Assembly (NCBI RefSeq): GCF_902506325.1
Contig: NZ_LR732328.1
Location: 1,733,071-1,797,070, forward strand
Length of the DNA: 64,000 nucleotides
Source of the DNA: Limnobacter sp. 130
Lineage (GTDB): Bacteria > Pseudomonadota > Gammaproteobacteria > Burkholderiales > Burkholderiaceae_B
Direction: 5' to 3'
The notes under the pieces are model-generated. The model saw only the letters and a list, made by a program, of their open reading frames with translations. It was not told the DNA's origin and did not search any database. Position 1 is the stretch's first letter, and each line of letters opens with the position of its first letter. A program made the translations under genes and the position numbers. Below, piece by piece: positions 47,367 through 56,378 of this stretch.

Positions 47367-49556
47367 CTATTGCACCAAAGCAAGGCTTTGGTTGGCCAGG
47401 CGAATTCGCAAGGCCAGTTCTCTGGACAGGTTATTTTGAAGGGTGTGACCCAAGTCTGGTGCCCGGGAAAGTAACTGCTCGAATTGCGCCGTGGGTAGAA
47501 AAAGAAGCGTGCAAGGGCTGTCGGCGCGCACTGTTGCCGAGCGAGGCTTGCGATCAATCAGCGCCATTTCCCCGACCATGCTGCCGGGGCAGAAGCGCAT
47601 TAACCTTTCATTGCTGTGGCCGGTGTGGTGCCAGGCGCTCAGTTGTCCTTCCAGCAACACATACAAGCCACAAGGCTCGGTGCCTTCGCTGAACAGGGCC
47701 TGGCCAGCAGGCAGCACGGTGGTGTTCCAGTGGGCAGAAAAACCGGCGATTTGATCCGGGTTCATGTGGTCACACAGGTGGCTGTTTTTCAAAGCATCTT
47801 CGGCGCTGCAACTTGCCTGTTCAAGCGCAAGGGGCGCCAGCAGCTGGTTTTCAATGTGCCAGAAGGCATCGTCGATGTGGCCTTGCGTGGCAATGCCCAA
47901 GCGGCCAAGGCAGCTACGCAACAAGGATTCGCCACCCATGGCTTGTTCATGGGTGGGCAACACGGCAACGGCGCGCGCATGTTGCAAACCTTGTTTCAAT
48001 AGTCTTTCGAGGCAGTCGCAGGCGGTGTCGTCGATGTAGCGCAAGTGTGTGAAATCGAGGACGACAGACTGCGCGGGAACAAGTTCGTCGTGCAGGCGAA
48101 TGGCAATGGCTGGTGCATTTCCGAAAAACAGATTGCCTTCAAAGCGAACCCAGGCCAAATGTTCAAAGGCCGTATCAAGGTGTTGGCGGTGCGCGCGCGG
48201 GCGCATGCTGCGCGAACGTGCGGCGGGCTTGAACTCGATGTTGCGCAACCCGCTGCCCGATTGTTGTTGAAGAAAATAGGCGGCCACAAACAGCACGCCA
48301 ACCAAAGTGCCAATTAACAGGTTGCTGATGCCGGTGACAAACACCATGCAAAGCACCACCCACACGGTGAATCGTTCGGTGGGCGCCATTTGCTTGCGTG
48401 TGGAGGGCAAGGCAAACCGTTGGATCAATCGAAGTGTGCTGCCCTGAATCAGAAACAGCGAACTGACTGCCACGGCGGTGGCCAGAATGTGCAGTGGCAA
48501 CTGCGCGAGAATTGGCCAGGTGAATATCAATAGCAGGGTAAGCACACCGACGTACCAAGCTTCGCTTTGACGGCTTCTTGCACCCATGCCCAAGCCTGCA
48601 TTGCTTCTGGAAAAATAGTTGGAACTGGGCAAGGCCAGCGCCAGACCACACAACACATTGCTGATCGCCAAAGTGTTCAATTCTTGCCGTGTGTTGTGGC
48701 GTGTGCCCAGGGTTTGGTCCACTTGCAACAGTGATTGCATGCTTTCCAGCACCACCAGCAAAGCCAGTACCGCAGCCCCCACCAACACCTGGAGCAGCAG
48801 ACCGGGGGTGCTAAGCAACAATGCGACAATTGCCTGAATGCTGTCCGCAAAGCCTTGTGTTTGCAGGGTTTGCAACAGTGGGTGGCTCGGCATGGCAGTC
48901 ACGGTTTGCACGGGCAGTGCGCCTGGCCAGGCCCACAGCAGCATGGCATGCAGCGTAAAACCGCAGGCCAGGCCGTAGACCAGGCCCAAGGGGTTGGGCC
49001 GTATGGCGCGGAAGTACAGCAGCACGCAGACTGTAATTGCCGACACACCCAGTGCCATGGGCGAGAAAAGTGCGGGTGTGGCCGCCGCCTGCAAAGCGGT
49101 GGTGTACACCGCAAAGCCCATCATGGCTGGCAGCAGTTTGTAGGCTGAAAACAAACCCAGCGTGGTGTTCATTCCGATCAGGACCGGCGCGGGAAGAAAC
49201 TGCATCAACTTGCCTACACCCTGTTGCTGGGCCAATGCAATCAGCAGGCCTGCCAGCGCGATTTCAAGCGCCAGCAACAACATCAACTCAAAGTGATTGG
49301 TGGTGATTTGTAATAAACCAAGCAGGGACCCGGCAATAATCAGCGCGGTTGAAGAACGTGGGCCTCCGAATTGAACAGGTGCTTTTCCCAGGAGGGTACC
49401 CAGCACACCGCCAATCAGGGCACTGGCCAGGCCAGCGTAAATGCCGTAGGCCAGCCCGGCTTGCCCCAAAGGAGCAAAGGCCAGCATGCCGTAAACAATT
49501 GCTTGAGCGTATCCACCGAATGCGACCAGTGCGCCTGCTTTGAGTTCGGTGTTCAA
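47367..49556 (-). CDS. SulP-family anion transporter fused to STAS and cyclic-nucleotide-binding domains
   Basis: 729 residues. The N-terminal ~400 residues are a SulP/SLC26-type membrane domain of 10-12 helices (FGGPRSSTALIIAGSLLG marks the early conserved stretch). A STAS domain (about 455-555) contains VVLDFTHLRYIDDTACDCLE. The C-terminal domain (about 600-720) is a cNMP-binding fold with PAGQALFSEGTEPCGLYVLLEG and the phosphate-binding cassette GEMALIDRKPRSATVRA, which keeps the RSA needed for cAMP-type ligands. Transport of sulfate, bicarbonate or an organic anion is therefore probably gated by a nucleotide. The start is a TTG at 49556, six bases after the mmsA stop, and is uncertain. 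Confidence 0.92.
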   Translation of the reverse strand: MNTELKAGALVAFGGYAQAIVYGMLAFAPLGQAGLAYGIYAGLASALIGGVLGTLLGKAPVQFGGPRSSTALIIAGSLLGLLQITTNHFELMLLLALEIALAGLLIALAQQQGVGKLMQFLPAPVLIGMNTTLGLFSAYKLLPAMMGFAVYTTALQAAATPALFSPMALGVSAITVCVLLYFRAIRPNPLGLVYGLACGFTLHAMLLWAWPGALPVQTVTAMPSHPLLQTLQTQGFADSIQAIVALLLSTPGLLLQVLVGAAVLALLVVLESMQSLLQVDQTLGTRHNTRQELNTLAISNVLCGLALALPSSNYFSRSNAGLGMGARSRQSEAWYVGVLTLLLIFTWPILAQLPLHILATAVAVSSLFLIQGSTLRLIQRFALPSTRKQMAPTERFTVWVVLCMVFVTGISNLLIGTLVGVLFVAAYFLQQQSGSGLRNIEFKPAARSRSMRPRAHRQHLDTAFEHLAWVRFEGNLFFGNAPAIAIRLHDELVPAQSVVLDFTHLRYIDDTACDCLERLLKQGLQHARAVAVLPTHEQAMGGESLLRSCLGRLGIATQGHIDDAFWHIENQLLAPLALEQASCSAEDALKNSHLCDHMNPDQIAGFSAHWNTTVLPAGQALFSEGTEPCGLYVLLEGQLSAWHHTGHSNERLMRFCPGSMVGEMALIDRKPRSATVRADSPCTLLFLPTAQFEQLLSRAPDLGHTLQNNLSRELALRIRLANQSLALVQ

Positions 49557-49562
49557 GCGGTG

Positions 49563-51074
49563 TTATTTCGAGGTGGGCATCGCGAATTCTGCGCCTTTCT
49601 CGATGCTGTCCGGCCAGCGCTGCATGATGGATTTCTGGCGGGTGTAGAAGCGCACGCCTTCTTCACCGTAAGCATGCATGTCGCCAAACAGGCTGGCCTT
49701 CCAGCCACCAAAACCGTGCCACGCCATGGGCACCGGAATGGGCACGTTGATGCCAACCATGCCAACCTGCACTTGGCGGCCAAACTCACGGGCCACATTG
49801 CCGTCGCGGGTGTAGCAACTGACGCCATTGCCGTATTGGTGGCTGTTGATCAACTCCAGGCCTTCGGCAAAGTTGCCCACACGCACGCAGCCAAGTACCG
49901 GGCCAAAAATTTCTTCCAGGTAAATGCGCATGTCGGGTTTTACGTTGTCGAACAAGGTGCCGCCGGTGTAAAAGCCGTTTTCGAAACCCGCGGGTTTTTG
50001 TCCGCGACCATCGACGACCAGTGTGGCGCCTTCGTCCACGCCAATCTGCACGTAGTCTTCAATGCGCTTGAGCGCTTCCGAGGTCACAATTGGCCCCATT
50101 TCGGCGGACAAGTCCATGCCATCGGTCACTTTCAGGGTTTTCAGGCGGGCCGCCAACTTGGGGATCAGCCTGTCGCCCACGTCGCCCACCATGACCGCCA
50201 CGGAAATGGCCATGCAACGCTCGCCTGCGCTGCCGTAGGCGGCACCAATCAGTGCGTCGGTCACTTGGTCCAGGTCCGCATCGGGCATCACAAGCAGGTG
50301 GTTTTTTGCGCCGCCCAAGGCTTGCACGCGCTTGCCGTTGCGTGCACCAGTTTCATAAATGAATTTCGCAATTGGAGTAGAACCCACAAAGCTGAGTGCA
50401 GCCACGTCGGGGTGGTTCAGCAGGGTTTCAACGGCCAGTTTGTCGCCGTGTACCACGTTGAACACGCCATCGGGCAGGCCTGCTTCTTTGAACAGCCTGG
50501 CCATGAAGTTGGCGGCGCTGGGGTCGCGTTCGCTGGGCTTGAGAATGAAGGTGTTGCCGCAGGCAATCGCCACGGGAAACATCCAGCAAGGCACCATGCA
50601 GGGGAAGTTGAATGGCGTAATGCCTGCCACCACGCCCACGGGTTGGCGCAGGGTCCAGTTGTCGATGTTCGTAGAAACTTGCTCGGTGTAATCGCCTTTC
50701 AGCAACTGCGGAATGCCGCAAGCGAATTCAACAATGTCGATGCCGCGGCTGACTTCGCCTTGCGCATCGGTGAACACCTTGCCGTGTTCAGCCGTAATGA
50801 TGGCGGCCAGTTCGTCCCGGTGCTGATTCATCAGGGCCAAAAATTTGTTGATGATACGCACGCGCTGCAGCGGCGGCTTGTTGGCCCAGGCGGGCAGTGC
50901 GGCTTTGGCAGCTTCCACAGCTTGATTCACGGTGACCACATCGGCCAGCTCAACCTGGCGGGCCACTGCGCCCAGCGACGGGTTGAACACATTGGCGGTT
51001 TTGGAGCCAGCCTTGCTTACGGTGGTGCCATTGATGAAGTGGGCGACAGTTTGATCGTTGTTGTAGGGTTGCAT
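49563..51074 (-). CDS. mmsA: CoA-acylating methylmalonate-semialdehyde dehydrogenase
   Basis: 503 residues. Oxidises (methyl)malonate semialdehyde with CoA and NAD+ to propionyl- or acetyl-CoA in valine, beta-alanine and inositol breakdown. Family hallmarks: [23 protein letters not shown]-type segment near 146-168, [18 protein letters not shown] near 253, catalytic Cys287 in [11 protein letters not shown], and [19 protein letters not shown] close to the end. The GGAKNH in place of the usual ELGGK-Glu sequence is diagnostic: this class lacks the deacylating Glu. The ATG at 51074 gives the normal length. The SulP gene follows almost without gap. Confidence 0.95.
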   Translation of the reverse strand: MQPYNNDQTVAHFINGTTVSKAGSKTANVFNPSLGAVARQVELADVVTVNQAVEAAKAALPAWANKPPLQRVRIINKFLALMNQHRDELAAIITAEHGKVFTDAQGEVSRGIDIVEFACGIPQLLKGDYTEQVSTNIDNWTLRQPVGVVAGITPFNFPCMVPCWMFPVAIACGNTFILKPSERDPSAANFMARLFKEAGLPDGVFNVVHGDKLAVETLLNHPDVAALSFVGSTPIAKFIYETGARNGKRVQALGGAKNHLLVMPDADLDQVTDALIGAAYGSAGERCMAISVAVMVGDVGDRLIPKLAARLKTLKVTDGMDLSAEMGPIVTSEALKRIEDYVQIGVDEGATLVVDGRGQKPAGFENGFYTGGTLFDNVKPDMRIYLEEIFGPVLGCVRVGNFAEGLELINSHQYGNGVSCYTRDGNVAREFGRQVQVGMVGINVPIPVPMAWHGFGGWKASLFGDMHAYGEEGVRFYTRQKSIMQRWPDSIEKGAEFAMPTSK

Positions 51075-51302
51075 GTGTCTGGGCCTGCTGGTTTGCTTCT
51101 GAAGCTGACTATTGTCGCGCAAGGCGGGGCTGGGTTGAATCGGTGCTTACACCAAGCTTTTGATTTTTTAGGCAATACCCGCAAATTACTGCAGTCGTGT
51201 CAGTAAATCCCTGATTTTTAATCCAATTGTTGCTATTGGCAGTACCAATAGCATAAGGCTCGCCACCAAGGCAGGCCCAGAATTAAAGCAGAGGAGACAG
51301 CG

Positions 51303-53966
51303 GTGATTAATGGCTTGAAGAACAGGGCCGCGTTGCGGCGTGGTCAATTGTGGGTTGCAGCCAGTGCTGCGGTGCTGGTGTTGGCGGGCTGCCTGGGCAG
51401 CAGTGACAACGCGGTTACGGGATCGGACACCCGCACCAACCCGAATGAAAACCCCAACCTGAAATACGATGTCAGCATTACCCGAACCACCTACGGTGTG
51501 CCGCACATTCGCGCCAAGGATTACGGCAGTTTGGGTTATGGCCAGGGCTATGCTTTTGCGCAAGACAACCTGTGCGTATTCCTTGAAGATTTGCTGACTA
51601 TTCGCGGTGAACGTTCACGCTTTTTTGGCCCGGATGGCACGTACACGATTGAACCCAATGGATCGACAGCCAACAACGTGGCCAGTGACTTTTTCTGGAA
51701 AAGCCTGTTTGCTTTTGAGGAGGAGGGCGCCGATGGTGTAACCCGCAATGCCTGGCAGCGCACGCGCGACAAGACCATTCCCGATTTTCAGAATGTGGTG
51801 GCTGGCTATGCTGACGGCGTGAACCGATACATTGCGGAACTGAAGGCCGGTGAACATGAGTATGAGCAGGCCGATGGCAGCAAATTGCCCGCACATGCCG
51901 CCTGTTCCGATGCCGAATGGCTGGCCCCAATTACGGCTGACGACATGTACCGCCGATTTGTGCGCTTGGCCGTGCTGGCCAGCAGTTCGGTGTTTGTAAG
52001 CGAAATTGGAAATGCCCAACCCCCCGCTACATTGCCCGTGGCCAGTGCAAGCCCCCAAAAGCAGGGCCGCAGTGCCGCCCAGCAGGTGGCTTTGCTGAAG
52101 GCCAATCCCAACCCCTTCACTGCGATGCAGAACAAAGACCACTTTGGCAGCAATATGTACGCCTTTGGCAAGGATGCAACTGCGAATGGGCAATCGTTGG
52201 TCTACGGCAACCCGCACTTTCCGTGGAAGGGCACTGAGCGCCTTTACCTGAGCCACAATATTCTGGAAGCAAATGGCGAAAAAACCATGGATATCATGGG
52301 TGTGGGCCTTTACGGCGTGCCTGCGGTGTTGATTGGTTTTAATGAACATGTGGCCTGGAGCCACACGGTGTCAACCGCCTTTCGATTTACGCTGTACCAG
52401 TTGCAAATCAACCCGGTCAACCCCACCCAGTACCTGTACGAGGGCGAAATGCGCGACTTGATCGCATTGCCCACCGAAATTGAAGTGAAGCAACCCGATG
52501 GCAGCATTACCACCATGCAACGCACCATGTACCGGAGCCACTATGGCCCCATGCTGGTACTGGAGGCCAGTGGCGTGCCGGTATTGGGTTGGAACCAGTT
52601 GATGGCCTTTACCCTGCGCGATGCCAATCTTGAAAATGATCGCCTGATTAACCAGTTTGCCAAGTGGAACCTGGCCAAGTCGCTGGAGGAATTCATTGAC
52701 TTGCATGCCAGCGAACTGGGTGTGCCTTGGGTGAATACTGTGGCCAGTGGCCCAGGCAAGCCTGTGTACTATGGCGATGTCACCGTGGTGCCGCATGTGA
52801 CCGATGAAAAAGTTGCGGATTGTGCCGCCGAGCCATTCAACTCTGTGGTGGGCCAGCTGTCGCCCGGTTTGCCTGTGTTGGACGGATCCCGCGAAGCCTG
52901 CGAGTGGGGCACCGACCCTGATGCACCTGCGCCTGGCATTTTTGGCGCGGGCAACCTGCCCACACTACAGCGCGACGATTATGTAACCAACTGCAACGAC
53001 AGCCATTGGCTCAGTAACCCACGCCAGCCACTGACCGGTTTCAACCGCATTATTGGCGATGAAAATGCAGAACGCACTTTGCGCACCCGCTTGTGTACCC
53101 TGCAAGCTGAACGCCGCTTGGGCGGTGCCGATGGCCTGCCAGGCAATCGCTTTACGCAAGACAACCTGAAAGAAATTGCATTGGGCAGCGAGATTTATTC
53201 AGCCACTTTGGCCAAGCAATCGGTGGTGGATGCGTTGTGCCAGGTGCCTGTGTTGCTGAGCACCGGCTTAATGCCCGTGCAAACTGCCGATGCCTGTGCC
53301 GCGTTGGGTGCCTGGGATGGCAGGGCCAACCTGGACAGCAAAGGCGCGCACCTGTGGCGTGAATTCTGGAGCCGTGCCATTGCAAACCCCGGGGGCTTGC
53401 CCGTGGGTGCACCGCAACTGCATTTGCCTTTTGATGTGCCAGTGCCTTTGTCATTGCCGACCAATTTGTGGGCCAATGGGTTCAACGCTGCAAATCCGTT
53501 GAATACACCGAACACTTTGAATCTTGCCAACCCCTTCACTTCTGCCGCATTGGCGGATGCCATTCTGGCGGTGCAGGCGGCGGGTTTCGCGCTGGACGAA
53601 CCATTGGGCAATATTCAGAAATCAGGGGTGCAAGCGAGTGCCACGCCAATTTTCGGCGGCACAAGCCCGGAAGGTGCATTCACCATTGTGAGCACCGAAC
53701 CTGGCCGCCTGAATTCAGAGGGCTACAAGGTGACATATGGCAACAGCTACATTCAGGCGGTAACCTGGGATGACAAAGGCAAGCCGCAGGCCGATGCCAT
53801 GTTGACTTATTCACTGTCGACTGACCCGGCCAACCCGCATTTTGATGATTACACCAAGGCGTATTCCGAGAAAAACTGGGCACGGTTGCCTTATACCAAC
53901 GCGCAGATTCAAGCCGCTAAGGTTGGTGAAACCAAAGTGCTACGCCAGCAAAGGGCGTCAAACTGA
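51303..53966 (+). CDS. Penicillin acylase-family (AHL acylase-like) lipoprotein
   Basis: 887 residues. An N-terminal lipoprotein signal ends VLVLAGC, with Cys30 for lipidation. The body is an Ntn-hydrolase precursor: alpha-chain start VSITRTTYGVPHIRAKDYGSL, a spacer, then the autocatalytic nucleophile Ser283 in HFGSNMYAFGKDAT, followed by YGNPHFPWKG and AVLIGFNEHVAWSHT (beta chain). The GSNMYA junction is closest to the aculeacin-acylase/PvdQ/QuiP branch, which cleaves long acyl amides including acyl-homoserine lactones. Most relatives are soluble periplasmic proteins, so the lipid anchor is notable. GTG start with AGGAG six bases upstream. It stands alone. Confidence 0.93.
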   Translation: MINGLKNRAALRRGQLWVAASAAVLVLAGCLGSSDNAVTGSDTRTNPNENPNLKYDVSITRTTYGVPHIRAKDYGSLGYGQGYAFAQDNLCVFLEDLLTIRGERSRFFGPDGTYTIEPNGSTANNVASDFFWKSLFAFEEEGADGVTRNAWQRTRDKTIPDFQNVVAGYADGVNRYIAELKAGEHEYEQADGSKLPAHAACSDAEWLAPITADDMYRRFVRLAVLASSSVFVSEIGNAQPPATLPVASASPQKQGRSAAQQVALLKANPNPFTAMQNKDHFGSNMYAFGKDATANGQSLVYGNPHFPWKGTERLYLSHNILEANGEKTMDIMGVGLYGVPAVLIGFNEHVAWSHTVSTAFRFTLYQLQINPVNPTQYLYEGEMRDLIALPTEIEVKQPDGSITTMQRTMYRSHYGPMLVLEASGVPVLGWNQLMAFTLRDANLENDRLINQFAKWNLAKSLEEFIDLHASELGVPWVNTVASGPGKPVYYGDVTVVPHVTDEKVADCAAEPFNSVVGQLSPGLPVLDGSREACEWGTDPDAPAPGIFGAGNLPTLQRDDYVTNCNDSHWLSNPRQPLTGFNRIIGDENAERTLRTRLCTLQAERRLGGADGLPGNRFTQDNLKEIALGSEIYSATLAKQSVVDALCQVPVLLSTGLMPVQTADACAALGAWDGRANLDSKGAHLWREFWSRAIANPGGLPVGAPQLHLPFDVPVPLSLPTNLWANGFNAANPLNTPNTLNLANPFTSAALADAILAVQAAGFALDEPLGNIQKSGVQASATPIFGGTSPEGAFTIVSTEPGRLNSEGYKVTYGNSYIQAVTWDDKGKPQADAMLTYSLSTDPANPHFDDYTKAYSEKNWARLPYTNAQIQAAKVGETKVLRQQRASN

Positions 53967-54380
53967 GCATGCCATAAGTGTTAAATTGGCAACAATTGTA
54001 AAGTAACCGAATAAGGGGCTAAAACCGCCCTTTATTCGTGCATGCGGCTTGTCCTTCGCACTCGGCGCACCCACTCAAAACGAAATGCACAAAGAGTTGA
54101 TAATTTGTTTCACAGAAACATCGACGAGGTGCAATTTCTGATCGTTCAACCGATACACCTGCATGAATACGTTGTACGTGGCGTACGCGGTGCCGTGGCA
54201 TTATCTCCCCCTCGTCATATCTTGATCGTAGATGATATGCCCTGAACTTGAAGGTTTTGGGCATTATTCTGGAGCATGACCGCTCACATCACTTAAGCAA
54301 GCCAATTGATGTAGACAAGATACGCCAGAGAATTTTTGAGTTAACTTGAAATACACACCTATAACTGTCGGTAGATACAA
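53967..54380 (+). other. 414-base region without an intact gene
   Basis: No intact gene is supported. It contains an imperfect AATAAGGG/CCCTTTATT inverted repeat near 54011-54034, a possible terminator of the acylase gene, and a response-regulator remnant at 54213-54349. Open frames on both strands (54019-54264 minus, 54042-54245 plus) lack ribosome-binding sites. Confidence 0.7.
54213..54349 (+). pseudogene. Decayed response-regulator receiver (frameshifted, internally deleted)
   Basis: One frame (54213-54242) encodes RHILIVDDMP, the first strand and acidic pair of a receiver domain, and then meets a stop. In another frame, from 54245, the sequence NLKVLGIILEHD continues exactly as a receiver helix 1 would. 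It then jumps to LSKPIDVDKIRQRIFELT, the Lys-Pro loop and last helix of a receiver, before a stop at 54347-54349. The middle of the domain, including the phospho-Asp strand, is absent. A frameshift plus an internal deletion explain this. It lies just upstream of the ETR1-like hybrid kinase, so it may be the relic of that kinase's regulator. Confidence 0.75.
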
Positions 54381-55982
54381 ATGAATAACGTGACCGAGTA
54401 CCTGCCGCATGGCTTTTGCATTGCATGGAATCCGCAACTGCTGGCCATGCATGTTATTTCAGACCTGCTGATTGCAATCGCCTACTTTTCGATCCCGATC
54501 GGTATCGTCTATGTGGCCAAGCGCCGACCCGATGCGGTGTTACAACCCGTTTATTATTTGTTTGCGGCATTCATTCTTGCCTGCGGAGTAACGCATGTCA
54601 TGGGTATTCTTACCCTTTGGGTTCCGCTGTATTACACCCAAGGCATTACAAAAATGGTCACCGCCTTGGTGTCAATTGCCACGGCAATTTACCTGCTACC
54701 CAAATTGAAGCACCTCATGGCTTTGCCCGATCTGGGCAAACTGACCCAGATCAATTCTTCCTTGGCGCAAGAAATTGAATCGAGACGACAAAGCGAAGCG
54801 ACGATGCGACAGTCTCAAGAACTCGCACTTCAGGCCCAAAAAACGCAAGCGGCCTTTCTGGCCAATATGAGCCATGAAATTCGAACCCCGATGAATGGGG
54901 TATTGGGCACAATCGATCTGTTGCTCGACACGGAATTGAAACCTGAACAACACCAACTTGCTGCGGCTTCCAAGCGCAGTGCTGCTTCATTGCTCAGCTT
55001 GCTCAACGACATTCTCGACATTTCAAAAGTGGAAAGCGGACAGATGACTTTGCGCAACAACCCGCTTGAACTGGCAGAGGTGTTTACCGATGTTGAAGCG
55101 GCATTGACCTTTGAAGCACAAAGCAAAAACATCGAATTACACTGTCCTGCCGAGGCTGTGCCTGATGCCACTTACCTGGGCGACTCCGTGCGACTGCGGC
55201 AAATTTTGCTGAACCTGGTGGGCAATGCCATCAAGTTTACCGATGTGGGCCATGTGAAAGTGACTTGTCGGGAAGTGTCCCGAACCGGGCAACAGGCTGT
55301 GCTCGAATTCACCGTGAAAGACACCGGTGTGGGTATTGCTCCCGAGCATCAAAAGAACCTGTTCAAACGTTTTACACAGGTAGACAACTCCAGCACAAGG
55401 CGCGCGCAAGGCAGCGGCCTTGGCTTGGCCATTGTGAAAGAACTGGTGGAGCTTATGGGTGGGCAGGTGCACATGCAAAGCAAGCCGAATCAGGGAACCG
55501 AGGTGGTATTCACTTTGAAGCTGGCAGTGCAATTACCGATTGATTCTGCCGCAGTGGAACCCGCCGCTGGGCCGATTTTTGCGGCACCCGCCGTTGCGAA
55601 ATTTCGCGGAATAATACTGGTGGTTGAAGACGCTGCCATGAATCAAATGGTGGTGTGCAAAGTGCTGGAACGCCTGGGCCTGGAGTCCAAAATTGCCAAC
55701 AACGGGCAAGAGGCGCTTGACCTGCTTGCGAAAGAATCGTTCGACCTGGTGCTGATGGATGGACAAATGCCGGTGATGGACGGTTACGAAGCCACTAAGC
55801 TCATTCGAAGCGGTACCGTGCCCGGCATTAACAAAAACATACCCGTGGTGGCACTGACCGCCCATGCAATGGTTGGAGAGGACCAGAAGTGTCTGGATGC
55901 CGGCATGAACGACTACCTGAGCAAACCACTTGAACGCGACAAGTTGATTAACGTGCTAGGCAAATACCTGAAGCAGGTTTAA
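54381..55982 (+). CDS. Hybrid histidine kinase with ETR1-like ethylene-binding membrane domain
   Basis: 533 residues. The N-terminal ~110 residues form three membrane helices that align with plant ETR1 at a constant offset of +3: Asp28, Tyr35, Ile38, Pro39 (in ISDLLIAIAYFSIP), Ile65, Cys68 and His72 (in FILACGVTHV). In ETR1 the equivalent Cys65 and His69 hold the Cu(I) that binds ethylene. A coiled linker follows, then HisKA with His165 in FLANMSHEIRTPMNG, HATPase with GNAIKF and GSGLGL, and a receiver with Asp460 in VLMDGQMPVMDG and Lys in YLSKPLE. There is no Hpt domain; a separate Hpt gene converges on its 3' end. Ligand binding is inferred, not shown. Confidence 0.93.
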   Translation: MNNVTEYLPHGFCIAWNPQLLAMHVISDLLIAIAYFSIPIGIVYVAKRRPDAVLQPVYYLFAAFILACGVTHVMGILTLWVPLYYTQGITKMVTALVSIATAIYLLPKLKHLMALPDLGKLTQINSSLAQEIESRRQSEATMRQSQELALQAQKTQAAFLANMSHEIRTPMNGVLGTIDLLLDTELKPEQHQLAAASKRSAASLLSLLNDILDISKVESGQMTLRNNPLELAEVFTDVEAALTFEAQSKNIELHCPAEAVPDATYLGDSVRLRQILLNLVGNAIKFTDVGHVKVTCREVSRTGQQAVLEFTVKDTGVGIAPEHQKNLFKRFTQVDNSSTRRAQGSGLGLAIVKELVELMGGQVHMQSKPNQGTEVVFTLKLAVQLPIDSAAVEPAAGPIFAAPAVAKFRGIILVVEDAAMNQMVVCKVLERLGLESKIANNGQEALDLLAKESFDLVLMDGQMPVMDGYEATKLIRSGTVPGINKNIPVVALTAHAMVGEDQKCLDAGMNDYLSKPLERDKLINVLGKYLKQV

Positions 55983-55987
55983 CTGTT

Positions 55988-56344
55988 TCAGGTGGGTTGA
56001 ACGCATTGGCGAAGCGCCAAAATTTGGCGGGCAATGTCAGCCAGTTCGTCAACCGCTTGCTGACAGTTCACCAAGTCGTTTTGTTTGGCGGATTCTTCAA
56101 GCCGTTTGACCTGTGGCGAGAACCTTAGCAACCCCAGGTTTTGAGCGACACCCTTGAAGTAATGTGCCTTGGTGGCCAGGTTGGCGAAATCGCCTTGCTC
56201 GACTTGCGCCTGAAGGTTTGCGCGCTCGGCTGTGAACTCGGCCAAAAACAGGTCGAGAATTTCCAGCAGCAGATCGTGATCATCACACATGCGATCCAGC
56301 GTGGTTTCCAAATCGATTTCCGATGACAAGCTGCTCAGGTTCAT
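55988..56344 (-). CDS. Stand-alone Hpt phosphotransfer protein
   Basis: 118 residues, a single Hpt four-helix bundle. The phospho-acceptor His61 lies in KAHYFKGVAQNLG, which fits the HxxKGxxxxLG consensus. The ATG at 56344 is used; a TTG two codons earlier is possible. It converges on the ETR1-like hybrid kinase with only five bases between stops. That kinase has a receiver but no Hpt domain, so this is its natural next step in a phosphorelay. Confidence 0.9.
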   Translation of the reverse strand: MNLSSLSSEIDLETTLDRMCDDHDLLLEILDLFLAEFTAERANLQAQVEQGDFANLATKAHYFKGVAQNLGLLRFSPQVKRLEESAKQNDLVNCQQAVDELADIARQILALRQCVQPT

Positions 56345-56378
56345 TGGCAAGAATTAATGTGTGAGATTACCGATAAGT

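Noticed and set aside
49371-51206. 611-residue plus-strand frame opposite mmsA and the SulP gene
   Set aside because: It runs antisense to two clearly recognised genes and has the His/Phe/Gly bias of a shadow frame.
54019-54264. 81-residue minus-strand frame before the ETR1-like kinase
   Set aside because: No ribosome-binding site or family pattern; it lies opposite the response-regulator remnant.
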